Shown: piece by piece, positions 16,893-26,082 of the stretch
Layout of the letters: the number at the start of each line of letters is the position of its first letter
How positions within the stretch are numbered: position 1 is the first letter of the stretch
DNA from: Paraburkholderia kururiensis
GTDB taxonomy: Bacteria > Pseudomonadota > Gammaproteobacteria > Burkholderiales > Burkholderiaceae
NCBI RefSeq assembly: GCF_034424375.1
Contig: NZ_CP139965.1
Coordinates: forward strand, 1,922,001 to 1,986,000
Direction of reading: 5' to 3'
Length of the DNA stretch: 64,000 bases
The notes under the pieces: generated by a model
Told to the model about the DNA's origin: nothing
Database searches by the model: none
What the model saw: only the letters and a program-made list of their open reading frames with translations
Position numbers and translations under genes: made by a program

Positions 16893-17309
16893 GCGGCGAG
16901 CCTCCGGGGTTCGGGCAGCGTGAGCACGACGCGCGTGCCGGCACCCGGCGTGGATGTGACGGTGACCGTCGCGCCCACGCGGTCCGCGCGCTCGTGCATG
17001 ATGCGCAGCCCCACATGCGTCGGGTCGCCGGCGCGCTCTTCGGCGGCGAAGCCGCAGCCGTCGTCGCAGACTTCGACGCTCCATTGCGGCGCCTGCTTCA
17101 CCTTCACCCATACCTGCGTGGCGTGCGCATGCTTGCGCACGTTCGAGAGCGCTTCCTGCACCACGTGCAGCACCTGGACCTGAACGTCGGCGGGCAGCGG
17201 CACGCCGTCGTCGTTCACCGAGAGATGCGCGGCCAGGCCCGTTTGATGCTCGAACTTTTGCAGCGTCGTGCGCAGCGCGGCCGCGATGTCCTCTTCGTTC
17301 GTGCGCGTG
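16889..17309 (-). pseudogene. 3' fragment of NarX-like sensor histidine kinase
   Basis: About 140 codons remain of a HisKA_3-type sensor kinase. Seen are the end of the dimerisation helix (TRTNEEDIAAALRTTLQKFE), the HATPase N-box (HVVQEALSNVRKHAHATQV) and the G boxes (DDGCGF, HVGLRIMHERA, GAGTRVVLTLP). The sensory region, HAMP segment and phosphorylated His are missing. Upstream of about 17309 the same frame turns into Arg-rich nonsense, and the sequence instead matches MutS in another frame. The break point falls inside a short shared ACGCG on the minus strand. The protein as it stands cannot be a functional kinase. It is either a deletion remnant or half of an assembly chimera. Confidence 0.85.
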
Positions 17310-17320
17310 TCAACGCGCAC
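17301..17320. repeat. Inverted repeat at kinase/mutS junction
   Basis: GTGCGCGT and ACGCGCAC form a perfect 8-bp inverted repeat around GTCA. It coincides with the point where kinase homology stops and MutS homology begins, so it may mark or have promoted the join. Confidence 0.6.
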
Positions 17321-17946
17321 GAGCCGGATGGCGGCGACCACGCGTTTGCGTCGGCGGGAGCATCGGCAACCAGAATTTCGGCGGGGCGAATGCGCTCGAA
17401 TGCGGCGGCTACCTGGTCGGGCGCGACTTCCGCAAGACGCAGTGCACCGCTTGCGAGATTGAGCCACGCGAGGCCCACGTTGACCACCACGCCGCGCCGG
17501 TTGTGTCCCGCGCACACGGCCATCAGGTAGACGTCGCTCTTGTCCGCGAGCAGCGCGGCGTCGGTCAGCGTACCCGGCGTAACCACGCGGACCACCTTGC
17601 GTTCCACTGGCCCTTTCGAGGTGGCCGGGTCACCGATCTGTTCGCAAATGGCCACGGACTCGCCCAGCTTCACGAGCTTCGCGAGATATTGCTCGACGGC
17701 GTGATGCGGCACGCCGGCCATCTTGATCGGGATGCCGGCCGAGGCGCCGCGTTGCGTCAGCGTGAGGTCGAGCAGCCGTGCGGCTTTCTCTGCGTCGTCG
17801 TAGAAGAGCTCGTAAAAGTCTCCCATCCGGTAGAACACGAGCGTGCCCGGATGCTCGGCTTTGATGCGAAGGTACTGCTGCATCATCGGCGTGTGCGCGG
17901 CGAGGGTCTGCTCAGGCACGGTTTCGACGCTGGATTCTGTTTTCAT
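17304..17946 (-). pseudogene. mutS: 5' fragment of DNA mismatch repair gene mutS
   Basis: About 214 codons encode the N-terminal mismatch-recognition domain and the start of the connector domain of MutS. The mismatch-reading Phe-x-Glu is in FYRMGDFYELF, followed by LTLTQRG, GVPHHAVEQYLAKL and AICEQIGDP. Homology ends near ILVADAPADANAW...ALTR, where family members continue toward a P-x-W-x-F segment. Here about 30 unrelated residues follow in frame, drawn from the kinase gene. The connector, lever, clamp and ATPase domains (roughly 650 residues) are missing. The ATG at 17946 and upstream region look normal. If real, this copy is dead and the strain would be a mutator unless another mutS exists. 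Confidence 0.88.
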
Positions 17947-18292
17947 TCAATCGATTGCTGAAAGGCGTGTTCGGACATTTGCGGACATTCGCTTCCGTTT
18001 CGGCTGTGCCTCGCCTGTTGAGGGGCGCAAACGGCGACCTGCAGCTTCGGTTCGACGACTATACTTCGCGCGCAGTCGCCGAACCATAGACCGGACGACC
18101 AACGCCCTTTTGCAAAGGCGCATCCGGCTGTTCATGCGGCTCTCCCGCCTGGCGCTGCCACACATCGAGATGAACGCCGGCGGCGGGCGCGGATATTCGA
18201 AGCGAACGCCGAAAACAAGCCCTACATTCTAGGGGATTCGACGGGTGGCACACGCGTCGCGTCACGACGCGCCGCACCGCGCCGCGGTTGTC
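17947..18292. other. Intergenic stretch, mutS leader
   Basis: These 346 bases lie between the mutS start and the end of lplT, both on the minus strand. It should hold the mutS promoter. I see no RNA gene, hairpin terminator or credible ORF. Confidence 0.5.
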
Positions 18293-19591
18293 TCATTCCT
18301 CCACCAGCGCCCGCATATCCACTTCCCGGCTGTTCGCCGCGCTGCGCCGTTTCGCGAGCCAGATCATGAACGTGACGAACGATCCGAACACGACGATGAT
18401 CCATTGCACCGGCAGCTTCGCAATGAGCAGCAGGGCGTAAGCGCCGAGCATCAGAAGCACCGCCAGGTTCTGGTTGAAGTTCTGCACGGCGATGGAGTGG
18501 CCTGCCGAGAGCAGAGCGGCGCCCCGATGCTGGAGGACGGCGTTCATCGGCACGATGAAAAAGCCCGCCAGCCCGCCGAGTCCAATCATCAGCGGCCAGG
18601 CGAACAGCATGTAGAGCGGCACCGTAAAGCTCGCGACGCGGATGCCGGCGTCCGGTGGAAACAGGCTCTTGCTGTAGAACGCCATTGCTATCGTGACGAT
18701 GCCCGCCAGCATGCCGATTGGCAGCACACGAAGGGACGTGCGCAACGAAATCCACGCCGCCGCCGCGGCGGCGCCCAGTGCGACGCCGAGGCCCGTTACC
18801 CCTTGCATGACGGCGGCCTTCGAAAGCGAGAGTCCGAGGTTCGCATCGGCCCACTTGAGGACCAGCAACTGCAGGGTCACCGCGGCACCCCACATCAAGG
18901 TGGTGACCCACAGCGCGATCTGCGCGAGCTTGTCGGCCCATAGCACGTGGAAGCAATGCAGGAAGTCGCTGGTCAGCTTGGCGGGATGCGCGAGCCGGTT
19001 GGGATAGCGCGCACCGGTATCCGGTATGCCGATGTTGATCAGTGCCGCGGCCGCGTAGACGAGCATCACGGCGAACATGGCGAGGTCCGCAGCCGTGCGG
19101 ATGACGGGCAGGTCGAGGTGCGTCACCAGTTTGCCCGCATAGGCGCTCACGAGCGCGCCGCCCAGCATCGTGCCGACGATGGTCGAGAGCACGGTGGCCG
19201 ACTCGAGCCACGCGTTCGCCGCAACAAGCCGCTCGGCCGGCAGCAGCTCGGTGAGAATGCCGTACTTGGCGGGCGAATAGGCCGCCGCGCCGAAGCCGAC
19301 CACACCGTATGCCACGATGGGGTGCACGCCCACGAGCATCAGCAGGCAACCGCCTGCCTTCAGCGCATTGGAGATGAACATCACGTGGCGCTTTTGCAGC
19401 GCATCTGCGAAGGCGCCGACGAAAGGCGCGAGCAGCACGTAAGAAATCGTGAAGAAGATCTGCAGCAGCGGCGTGATCCACGACGGCGAACGGATGACCG
19501 CGAGAAGGGCGATGGCGGCGATGAGCAGCGCGTTGTCCGCGAGCGACGAGACGAACTGCGCGGCGATGATCGTGTAGAAGCCTTTTTTCAT
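18293..19591 (-). CDS. lplT: Lysophospholipid transporter
   Basis: This 432-residue major-facilitator membrane protein resembles E. coli LplT, which flips lysophospholipids across the inner membrane for re-acylation. The N-terminus (FYTIIAAQFVSSLADNALL) and the central GFGAAAYSPAKYGILTELLPAERLVAANAWLE match that family closely, and about twelve hydrophobic helices are seen. The ATG at 19591 gives the family's usual start; the longer frame upstream is not protein-like. In E. coli lplT is linked to the acyltransferase gene aas; here no aas is adjacent. It is followed downstream by mutS in the same orientation, a gap of about 350 bp, and preceded by suhB. Confidence 0.9.
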   Translation of the reverse strand: MKKGFYTIIAAQFVSSLADNALLIAAIALLAVIRSPSWITPLLQIFFTISYVLLAPFVGAFADALQKRHVMFISNALKAGGCLLMLVGVHPIVAYGVVGFGAAAYSPAKYGILTELLPAERLVAANAWLESATVLSTIVGTMLGGALVSAYAGKLVTHLDLPVIRTAADLAMFAVMLVYAAAALINIGIPDTGARYPNRLAHPAKLTSDFLHCFHVLWADKLAQIALWVTTLMWGAAVTLQLLVLKWADANLGLSLSKAAVMQGVTGLGVALGAAAAAAWISLRTSLRVLPIGMLAGIVTIAMAFYSKSLFPPDAGIRVASFTVPLYMLFAWPLMIGLGGLAGFFIVPMNAVLQHRGAALLSAGHSIAVQNFNQNLAVLLMLGAYALLLIAKLPVQWIIVVFGSFVTFMIWLAKRRSAANSREVDMRALVEE

Positions 19592-19724
19592 GGAGCGGGG
19601 CCGAGAAACCGTCGGATACGTGCACTGCCGGCGAGACACCACGCGCCGAGCGCGTGGACGCTGGGTTCGCGAGATCGGGTACTGCACGCGAGCTTGCAGG
19701 CGGGCACGCAATCGCCGCGCCAAA

Positions 19725-19750
19725 CAAAAAAGCGGCCGAAGCCGCTTTGC
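19725..19750 (-). terminator. Terminator after suhB
   Basis: On the minus strand a stem AAGCGGC / GCCGCTT with a four-base loop is followed by a run of T (plus-strand A6 at 19726-19731). It lies just downstream of suhB and upstream of lplT. Confidence 0.7.
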
Positions 19751-19826
19751 GATCATAGCGCGTGCGCGAAAGGCGCGTCATGAAGCGCCTCGCGCGGCGC
19801 GCGGTGGCGCCGACATGCGCGTCCGG

Positions 19827-20624
19827 TCAGGCCGTCTTCGTACGGCTGTACTTCGAGAGAATGGGCACCATCTGCGCGTAGATTTTCGGGTTGGCGGCGA
19901 CGATTTCGCCGAGATTCAGGAAGTTCGAGTCGCCCGTGTAATTGCCGACCAGCCCGCCGGCTTCGGTCACGAGGAGGCTGCCTGCGGCCATGTCCCACGC
20001 GCTGATGCCTTGCTCGAAGAAGCCGTCGACGCGGCCCGCGGCGACATTGGCGAGGTCGAGCGCGGCGGCGCCGGGCCGGCGCAGGCCTGCGCAGGCGGTC
20101 GTCATTTCGGCGAACAGGCGGCAGTAAGCGTCGAGCGTATCTTTTTCGCGGAACGGGAAGCCCGTGCCGATCAGGCCATCGGCAAGGCGGTCGCGGCGGG
20201 CCACGCGAATGCGGCGGTCGTTGAGGAACGCGCCGCGGCCGCGCGACGCCGTGAAGAGGTCATTGCGCGTCGGATCGTAGACCACGGCCTGGGTGACGAT
20301 GCCGCGATGCGCGAGCGCGATCGACACGCAGTAATACTGGAAGCCGTGAATGAAGTTGGTGGTGCCGTCGAGCGGATCGATGATCCACTGGTACTCCGAC
20401 TCGTTCTCCGAACGGCCGGACTCTTCGGCGAGGATCGCGTGATCGGGGTAGGCGGTTTTCAGCGTGTCGATGATGGCGGCTTCCGAGGCCTTGTCGACTT
20501 CGGTCACGAAGTCGTTGTGCTGCTTCTTGCTCACCTGGATGAGGTCCAGATCGAGCGATGCGCGGTTGATGATCTGTCCGGCGCGGCGAGCGGCCTTGAC
20601 AGCGATGTTGAGCATGGGATGCAT
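19827..20624 (-). CDS. suhB: Inositol-1-monophosphatase
   Basis: This 265-residue enzyme dephosphorylates myo-inositol phosphate and, in E. coli, SuhB also helps ribosomal RNA antitermination and maturation. Metal-binding motifs are present in order: FVTEVDKASEAAI near residue 40, IDPLDGTTNFIHG near 85-97 and WDMAAGSLLVTEAGG near 210. Length and start (MHPMLNIAVKAARRAG) are typical. The gene faces trmJ in divergent orientation across a 340-bp gap and is followed by its own terminator. Nothing unusual is seen. Confidence 0.95.
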   Translation of the reverse strand: MHPMLNIAVKAARRAGQIINRASLDLDLIQVSKKQHNDFVTEVDKASEAAIIDTLKTAYPDHAILAEESGRSENESEYQWIIDPLDGTTNFIHGFQYYCVSIALAHRGIVTQAVVYDPTRNDLFTASRGRGAFLNDRRIRVARRDRLADGLIGTGFPFREKDTLDAYCRLFAEMTTACAGLRRPGAAALDLANVAAGRVDGFFEQGISAWDMAAGSLLVTEAGGLVGNYTGDSNFLNLGEIVAANPKIYAQMVPILSKYSRTKTA

Positions 20625-20964
20625 GAGACAGGATCCTTATGCCGGCGCCACGGGAGCGGTCCGCCGGATGTAACGAAAGTGGGCGATACAGCTTGAAGCG
20701 GCCGGCCCGGCGCGCCTCGCAGCCGTCCTGCCAACGACACACGAATTGAAGAAGAGCGATGCGCACCGGCAATGGTGCGCGCGAAACAGCGTGATTTTAC
20801 CCGACTCCGTGCCCCCGTTGAAGGACGGGGCCTCTGCGGCTCGCGGCGCGGTTGCGCGGCGAGCCTGCGCACGGACCGTTGCCGTTGGCCATCCGGCCAG
20901 GGCGCGCCCGGCCGGGCCTCGCGCTACCATACCCTTTTTCGCATCATGGATAGCCAGTTCAATC
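20625..20964. other. Divergent intergenic region suhB/trmJ
   Basis: About 340 bases hold the promoters of the two divergent genes. A TACCAT hexamer just before the T-run at 20934-20938 could be a -10 for trmJ. There is no recognisable small gene. Confidence 0.4.
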
Positions 20965-21807
20965 GTGGTCTTGTCTCGAACATCTTCAGTAGCAACGCCG
21001 GAGGCTGCGGCCGAAGGCATCAGTCCCGTGCGCGGCGGATTTACGTCGACCCGCTTCGTGCTCGTGGAGCCTAGCCATCCAGGCAACGTCGGCGCGGCGG
21101 CGCGCGCGCTCAAAACCATGGGCTTTTCGCGGCTTGTGCTCGTTGCGCCGCGCGTGGCGCAAGTGCAGACCGATCCCGAAGCCATTGCCATGGCGAGTGG
21201 CGCCGACGACGTGCTCGCCAACGCGCATGTCGTGCCGACACTCGCCGAGGCGCTGGCCGGCGTGCACTGGTCGCTTGCGCTTACCGCTCGGTCGCGCGAA
21301 TACGGTCCGCCGCCCGGGGCGCCGCGCGCCATGGCCGGCGAGGCCTGCCGGCTCACCGCCACAGGCGACATCGCGCTGGTTTTCGGCAACGAGCGAACGG
21401 GGCTGTCGAACGAAGACGTCGAACGCTGCACCGCGTTGGCGCATATTCCCGCCAATCCGGCCTACAGTTCGCTCAACCTGGCCCAGGCGGTCCAGGTGCT
21501 GTCGTACGAATTGAGGATGGCCTACCTCGATGCGGGCGGCGAGACTGCATCGGCGCCGAGGCGACCGGCGCAGACCGTGGGGACGCTCGCCGCGAACGAT
21601 GAAATCGAGCGGATGTACGTGCACCTGGAGAACGCGCTCATCGCGCTCGAGTTCCTCGATCCCGCGAACCCCAAGAAACTCATGTCGCGCCTGCGGCGCC
21701 TCTTCAGCCGCTCGGGGCTGGAGCGGGAAGAGGTCAACATCATCCGCGGTATCGCCAAACACATCCTGCTGCTGAGGTCACGCGATCCCGGGCAGGGGCC
21801 GTCCTGA
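20965..21807 (+). CDS. trmJ: tRNA/rRNA methyltransferase TrmJ (SPOUT family)
   Basis: This SPOUT-fold enzyme 2'-O-methylates position 32 of the tRNA anticodon loop using SAM. The first strand and knot regions are clear: FVLVEPSHPGNVGAAARALKT near residue 30, LVFGNERTGLSNEDVE near 125 and NPAYSSLNLAQAVQVLSYEL near 155, with a C-terminal helical extension. The start is uncertain. No ATG lies between the upstream non-coding part and the first conserved residues, so I chose GTG 20965; TTG 20971 is equally possible. The predicted length, about 280 residues, is slightly longer than E. coli TrmJ. It is divergent from suhB and upstream of cysE. Confidence 0.9.
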   Translation: MVLSRTSSVATPEAAAEGISPVRGGFTSTRFVLVEPSHPGNVGAAARALKTMGFSRLVLVAPRVAQVQTDPEAIAMASGADDVLANAHVVPTLAEALAGVHWSLALTARSREYGPPPGAPRAMAGEACRLTATGDIALVFGNERTGLSNEDVERCTALAHIPANPAYSSLNLAQAVQVLSYELRMAYLDAGGETASAPRRPAQTVGTLAANDEIERMYVHLENALIALEFLDPANPKKLMSRLRRLFSRSGLEREEVNIIRGIAKHILLLRSRDPGQGPS

Positions 21808-22047
21808 GACGCAACCCCGTCGCAAAAGGGGTTACCCGGCGGGCGGCTGCCGATCGCCTACAATCCATGAACCGTTCGAAGTAAAGCAGGAAAAATGCGT
21901 TGGCGGTGGCTGTCGACGCTGTTGCCGTTGCGGCTATCGCTATCGCTGCCGTCGTCGCTGTTGCCCCATTCGTTGCTGTCGCTGTTCGCCGCCGCTGCGC
22001 GTCGTCTGCCGTGCGCAGCCGTTGCCCACCTATCGAGCGTCACTGCC

Positions 22048-22908
22048 ATGTTCACGAGACTTCGCGAAGATATCGCCACGATCCGCGAGCGCGATCCCGC
22101 CGCCCGCAGCGCCTGGGAAGTGCTCACGTGCTATCCGGGGCTTCACGCGCTCGTACTGCATCGTGTGGCGCATGCCTGCTGGCGCGCGAAGCGCCGCTGG
22201 ATGGCCCGCTTCGTTTCGCAGGTGGCGCGCTTTCTGACCGGCATCGAGATTCATCCGGGCGCGACGATCGGCCGGCGCGTATTCATCGACCACGGCATGG
22301 GTGTCGTGATCGGCGAAACGGCTGAAGTAGGCGACGACTGCACGATCTATCAGGGCGTGACGCTCGGCGGTACGTCGCTCACGCGCGGCGCGAAACGTCA
22401 TCCCACGCTGGAGCGCGGCGTGATCGTGGGAGCGGGAGCAAAGGTGCTGGGCGGCTTCACGATCGGCGCGGAAGCGAAGATCGGCTCGAACGCGGTCGTA
22501 ATCAAGCCGGTGCCGGCAGGCGGTACGGCCGTGGGCAATCCCGCACGCGTGATTCTGCCCGCGAGAACCGAGCCCGCGCGCGGCGAGCGCCCAGCCGCGG
22601 CACGCTCGGGCTTTTGCGCCTACGGCATTACGCCGAACGCCGATGACCCGGTCTCGCTCGCCATTCACGGACTTATCGACCACGCGGCGACGCAAACGCA
22701 GCGCGTCGACGAAATCGTCGCGGCGCTGGAGCGGCTTGGCGCAAAGCTGGAGGCGCTGCATGGCGCCGATGCGGCGCTCGTGGACCTGCGGCGACTGTCT
22801 GCCGTGATCGAAGGAAGCGGTAGCGGCGAGCGTGCGGCTCGTAGCGCCGAGCGGGCAGACAGCACGGTGGCAGAGCAAGCCGAAAGTACGACGGCGGTAC
22901 GCGACTGA
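22048..22908 (+). CDS. cysE: Serine O-acetyltransferase
   Basis: This 286-residue enzyme makes O-acetylserine, the precursor of cysteine. The N-terminal helical part (MFTRLREDIATIRERDPAA) is followed by left-handed beta-helix hexapeptides (IHPGATIGRRVFIDHGMGVVIGETAEVGDD, written here in two joined motifs around the catalytic His of DHG). GVTLGGTSL and GAKVLGGFTIG continue the helix. Starting at 22048 matches the family; the open frame upstream encodes only repetitive Leu/Ser codons from CGCTGTTGC-like repeats. The C-terminus is extended by about 60 residues beyond the usual end, with Ala/Glu-rich sequence. It is convergent with lpxH and 240 bp after trmJ. Confidence 0.93.
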   Translation: MFTRLREDIATIRERDPAARSAWEVLTCYPGLHALVLHRVAHACWRAKRRWMARFVSQVARFLTGIEIHPGATIGRRVFIDHGMGVVIGETAEVGDDCTIYQGVTLGGTSLTRGAKRHPTLERGVIVGAGAKVLGGFTIGAEAKIGSNAVVIKPVPAGGTAVGNPARVILPARTEPARGERPAAARSGFCAYGITPNADDPVSLAIHGLIDHAATQTQRVDEIVAALERLGAKLEALHGADAALVDLRRLSAVIEGSGSGERAARSAERADSTVAEQAESTTAVRD

Positions 22909-22965
22909 CTGTCGGCGCTCGACTCCTCACGAGTGCGAGCAAACTGGCCGTCGGCGAACCGCTCG

Positions 22966-23763
22966 TCAATCGAGCGGCATCATCTTGAAGCCTTCGGCGT
23001 CGACGCGCAGGTAGCCCCCGCGCGGTGTGCCGTGATCGAGTTCCCAGTCGGGCAGCACCCAGCGCGTGCCCGCCGACTCGCGATGCTTCGCAGGCCGGTG
23101 CGTGTGCCCGTGAATGAGCACGGCCGCGCTGCTCAGCTTGAAGAGCGCATCCACGCCTTTTTTCGTGACGTCATAGCGCGGCAACGGTGGACGCTCGCGT
23201 CCCGCCTCGCTCGATCTGCGCATGCGTTCGGCCAGTGCGCGGCGCCAGCTGAACGGCCACGCGAGAAACAGCAGTTGCAGCAGACGGTTGCGCGCGAAGC
23301 GCCGAAAGATCTGATAGCCGCGGTCGGCCGTGCATAAGGCGTCGCCGTGCGCGAGCGCGATGCGCGTGCCAAAGGCGGTGATGGCGATGGGGTCCGGCAG
23401 CCAGATGGCACCGGCCGCCTTCATGAATCGCTTGCCCAGCAGAAAATCGCGATTGCCGTGCATCACGTAAAGCGCGATGCCGCGCTCGGAAAGCGTGTGC
23501 ATCAACTCGACCATGCGTTTCACGAAAGGGTCGGCGAGCATGTCGTCGCCAACCCAATACTCGAACAGATCGCCGAGGATGAACACAGAGTCGGCCTGAT
23601 CCGCCGTGACGCGGATGAAGTGCTCGAAGGCCGCGGCCGTGCGCGGAATCGCGTCGCTTAAGTGCAGGTCCGAGATGAACAGAAACGGGCGTGCCGCGTG
23701 CGGGCGTTTGCCCTCGCCGGGCACGCCCGCAGCGGCGTTTCGTAATGATTTTTCCTGCAGCAT
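22966..23763 (-). CDS. lpxH: UDP-2,3-diacylglucosamine diphosphatase
   Basis: This 265-residue calcineurin-fold enzyme hydrolyses UDP-2,3-diacylglucosamine to lipid X in lipid A synthesis at the inner membrane. Metal ligands appear in the expected order: ISDLHL near residue 30, GDLFEYWVGDD near 63, HGNRDFLLG near 101, ALAHGD near 136 and HGHTHRP near 219. A short Arg/Lys/Gly-rich N-terminal extension (about 25 residues) precedes the domain. It is the last gene of a minus-strand run with a TPR protein, ppiA and ppiB, and is convergent with cysE. Confidence 0.95.
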   Translation of the reverse strand: MLQEKSLRNAAAGVPGEGKRPHAARPFLFISDLHLSDAIPRTAAAFEHFIRVTADQADSVFILGDLFEYWVGDDMLADPFVKRMVELMHTLSERGIALYVMHGNRDFLLGKRFMKAAGAIWLPDPIAITAFGTRIALAHGDALCTADRGYQIFRRFARNRLLQLLFLAWPFSWRRALAERMRRSSEAGRERPPLPRYDVTKKGVDALFKLSSAAVLIHGHTHRPAKHRESAGTRWVLPDWELDHGTPRGGYLRVDAEGFKMMPLD

Positions 23764-23838
23764 GGGGCGTCAGTCGGTACGCGGTGGGCGCCTCATCGAA
23801 TGCGGGTCGACGAGGCGCTATCGACGCGCGTTGACCGC

Positions 23839-24333
23839 TTATTCGACAACGACGGCCTTTTCGATCACGACGTCGTCCACCGGCACGTCCTGATGAAAGC
23901 CCTTCGAGCCCGTCTTCACTTTCCTGATCTTCTCGACCACGTCGAGACCTTCCACCACCTTGCCGAACACGGCGTAGCCCCAGCCTTGCGGCGTGGGCGA
24001 CGAGTGGTTCAGGAAGTCGTTGTCGTTCACGTTGATGAAGAACTGCGCCGTGGCCGAATGCGGATCGTTCGTGCGCGCCATCGCGATGGAACCGTTCACG
24101 TTCTTGAGGCCGTTGTTGGCTTCGTTGTCGATGGGCGCGTCGGTGGGCTTCTGCTTCATGCCCGGCTCGAAGCCGCCGCCCTGAATCATGAAGCCGTCGA
24201 TCACGCGATGAAAGATCGTGTTGTCGTATTGGCCCTTGCGGACGTAGTTCAGGAAGTTCTCGACCGTCTTCGGTGCCTTCTCGGCATCCAGTTCGAGCTT
24301 GATGACGCCGTGGTTCGTATGCAGTTCGACCAT
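23839..24333 (-). CDS. ppiB: Cytoplasmic peptidyl-prolyl cis-trans isomerase B
   Basis: This 164-residue cyclophilin has no signal peptide, so it acts in the cytosol to speed proline isomerisation. Active-site motifs are IFHRVIDGFMIQGG (about residues 40-53), AMARTNDPHSATAQFFIN (84-101) and GYAVFGKVVEG (near 128). It lies between ppiA and lpxH on the same strand, with about 75 bp to lpxH. It is a paralogue of the exported cyclophilin upstream, with near-identical core motifs. Confidence 0.95.
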   Translation of the reverse strand: MVELHTNHGVIKLELDAEKAPKTVENFLNYVRKGQYDNTIFHRVIDGFMIQGGGFEPGMKQKPTDAPIDNEANNGLKNVNGSIAMARTNDPHSATAQFFINVNDNDFLNHSSPTPQGWGYAVFGKVVEGLDVVEKIRKVKTGSKGFHQDVPVDDVVIEKAVVVE

Positions 24334-24508
24334 GATGGAATCCTTGCGAGGGGAGGGTGAAAGAGCGGCGCGGGGTTAAACAGCCATGTGGCGTGAAAAC
24401 TTGCCGGGCAGTGCCGCGCCGGGAGCGGAGTGGTCCGGATGGCGCAAGCCGTCCGCCCTGATGACGAGCGGGCGACCTGCCCCTTCTTGCGTGTTTCTTG
24501 CCCGCTTC

Positions 24509-25090
24509 TTACTTGCCGACGATCGTGGCCGATTCGATCACGATGGGCTTTTGCGGCACGTCGGACATCGGACCGCGCGTGGTGGTGGGCGAGGCTTCGA
24601 TCTTCTTCACGACGTCCATGCCCGACGTCACCTTGCCGAACACAGCATAGCCGTTGCCGTCCGGGTTCGGATAGTCGAGACCGGCGTTGTCCACGGTATT
24701 GATGAAGAACTGGGCCGTGGCCGAATTCGGGTCGCTCGTGCGCGCCATCGCGATCGTGCCCGTCACGTTCTTGAGGCCGTTCTGGCTTTCGAGCGGGATG
24801 GGCGCGCGCGTCGGCTTTTCAGCAAAGCTCGTGGTGTAGCCGCCGCCCTGGATCATGAAGCCGCGAATCACGCGGTGGAAGATCGTGCCGCTGTACTGGC
24901 CGGACTTCACGTAGTCGAGGAAGTTCGCGACCGTTTTCGGCGCCTTCTCGGGATAGAGCTCGACGCGGATGTCGCCATCGGACGTGTGCAGCAGGACCTG
25001 CGGATGCGCTGCCGTCTGCGCGGATTGCGCGAAGGCGGGAGCGTTCGCAATCAGGGCGGCGCTGCCGAGCGCCAGCATCAACCATTTCAT
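24509..25090 (-). CDS. ppiA: Periplasmic peptidyl-prolyl cis-trans isomerase A
   Basis: This 193-residue cyclophilin is exported. Its signal peptide (MKWLMLALGSAALIANAPAFA, cleavage before QSAQ) supports the ATG at 25090 over the longer frame upstream. The catalytic core shows TIFHRVIRGFMIQGG, MARTSDPNSATAQFFIN and GYAVFGKVTSG. It probably assists folding of outer-membrane and periplasmic proteins. It follows the TPR gene by 68 bp and precedes ppiB by about 175 bp, forming a tandem of secreted and cytosolic forms of the same enzyme. Confidence 0.95.
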   Translation of the reverse strand: MKWLMLALGSAALIANAPAFAQSAQTAAHPQVLLHTSDGDIRVELYPEKAPKTVANFLDYVKSGQYSGTIFHRVIRGFMIQGGGYTTSFAEKPTRAPIPLESQNGLKNVTGTIAMARTSDPNSATAQFFINTVDNAGLDYPNPDGNGYAVFGKVTSGMDVVKKIEASPTTTRGPMSDVPQKPIVIESATIVGK

Positions 25091-25158
25091 GAAGATCCTC
25101 GGAGTGGGATGCGTTGGAAAAGCGGGTTGGAAAAAACGGTGCGTGTGTGACGCGCCGC

Positions 25159-25857
25159 TCATTGCGACGGCGCCATGTACGGCGGCACCGCGAGCGAACC
25201 GGTGGGGCCGCCGAAGGTGAAGGCGGGATTGTTCGTCAGGTCGGACGACGCGCGGTTCGTATAGTCTTCGACCGCGGCCTTCTTCGCGCGGCGCGGGACG
25301 ACCGGCGGCGAGACGATCTTCTGCAGGTCGGCAAGACGCTGCTGCGTGACCGCGCTCGCACGTCCCAGCGATTGCGCGCGGCGATACGAGGCGTCGGCAA
25401 GACGCAGATACAGGTCGCCGAGATTTTCGTAGGCGAGACCATAGGACGGGTTGGCCTTCACTGCCGTTTCGAGCGCGACGCGCGCCTCGTCGTAACGGCC
25501 GTGTTTTGCGTAAAGCGCCGCGAGATTGTTGTACGGCTCGGGCAGCTCGGGATACATCTGCGTGAGCTCGGTAAACGCGGTGATGGCTTCGTCGTCGCGA
25601 TTCAGGCGCGCGAGCACGGTGGCACGCTTGAATCGCGCCTGTGCGTCGCGAGGATTCGAGGCAATGCGTGCGTCGAGGTCCTTGAGCGCGCCCGCCCAGT
25701 CCTTCTGCGCGATGGCTGCATCGATCTGCGGCGTACCGTCGGTCACGGCCTTCGTCTGTGCATGGACGGCCGTGCTGCCGAGCGCGAACGTGAGGCCCGC
25801 GAAGGCCGTCGCGGCGAGGGTTGCAGCGTGTCGCGCGCGGCCGCTGGAAGATTTCAT
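25159..25857 (-). CDS. Exported TPR-repeat protein
   Basis: This 232-residue protein starts with a signal peptide (positive MKSSSGRARHAA, hydrophobic core, cleavage at VHA-QT). Three to four tetratricopeptide repeats cover about residues 45-160 (WAGALKDLDARIASNPRDAQARFKRA, broken here into its helices; ELPEPYNNLAALYAKHGRYDEAR; NPSYGLAYENLGDLYLRLA). The Pro/Ala-rich C-terminus looks unstructured. It likely acts as a periplasmic scaffold, perhaps with the cyclophilin encoded next, but no partner is known. I chose ATG 25857 because the signal peptide begins there; an ATG 11 codons upstream is possible. It is divergent from cysS. Confidence 0.82.
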   Translation of the reverse strand: MKSSSGRARHAATLAATAFAGLTFALGSTAVHAQTKAVTDGTPQIDAAIAQKDWAGALKDLDARIASNPRDAQARFKRATVLARLNRDDEAITAFTELTQMYPELPEPYNNLAALYAKHGRYDEARVALETAVKANPSYGLAYENLGDLYLRLADASYRRAQSLGRASAVTQQRLADLQKIVSPPVVPRRAKKAAVEDYTNRASSDLTNNPAFTFGGPTGSLAVPPYMAPSQ

Positions 25858-26082
25858 AGGGAGAGGTCGGGGTGTTATACTCCGACCCATTCTAACAAAA
25901 GGTCTGCGCGTTTTCGCCGAACTGCAGACTCATTGTTCGTCACCCTCGGTCGTCTCCGCCTGATCGCAATCCCGCACAGCACCGGCTGTACCAGTTTGCG
26001 GTGTTTGTCCCCGGCGCCGTCACTCGGCCCGCGGCTTGCACGATTCGCCACGCGGACGTCTTTCGGCCCACGCATCGTCTCT

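Noticed and set aside
21895..22047. Hydrophobic N-terminal extension of CysE
   Set aside because: The in-frame extension is made of CGCTGTTGC-like repeats. The family start MFTRLRED at 22048 fits better.
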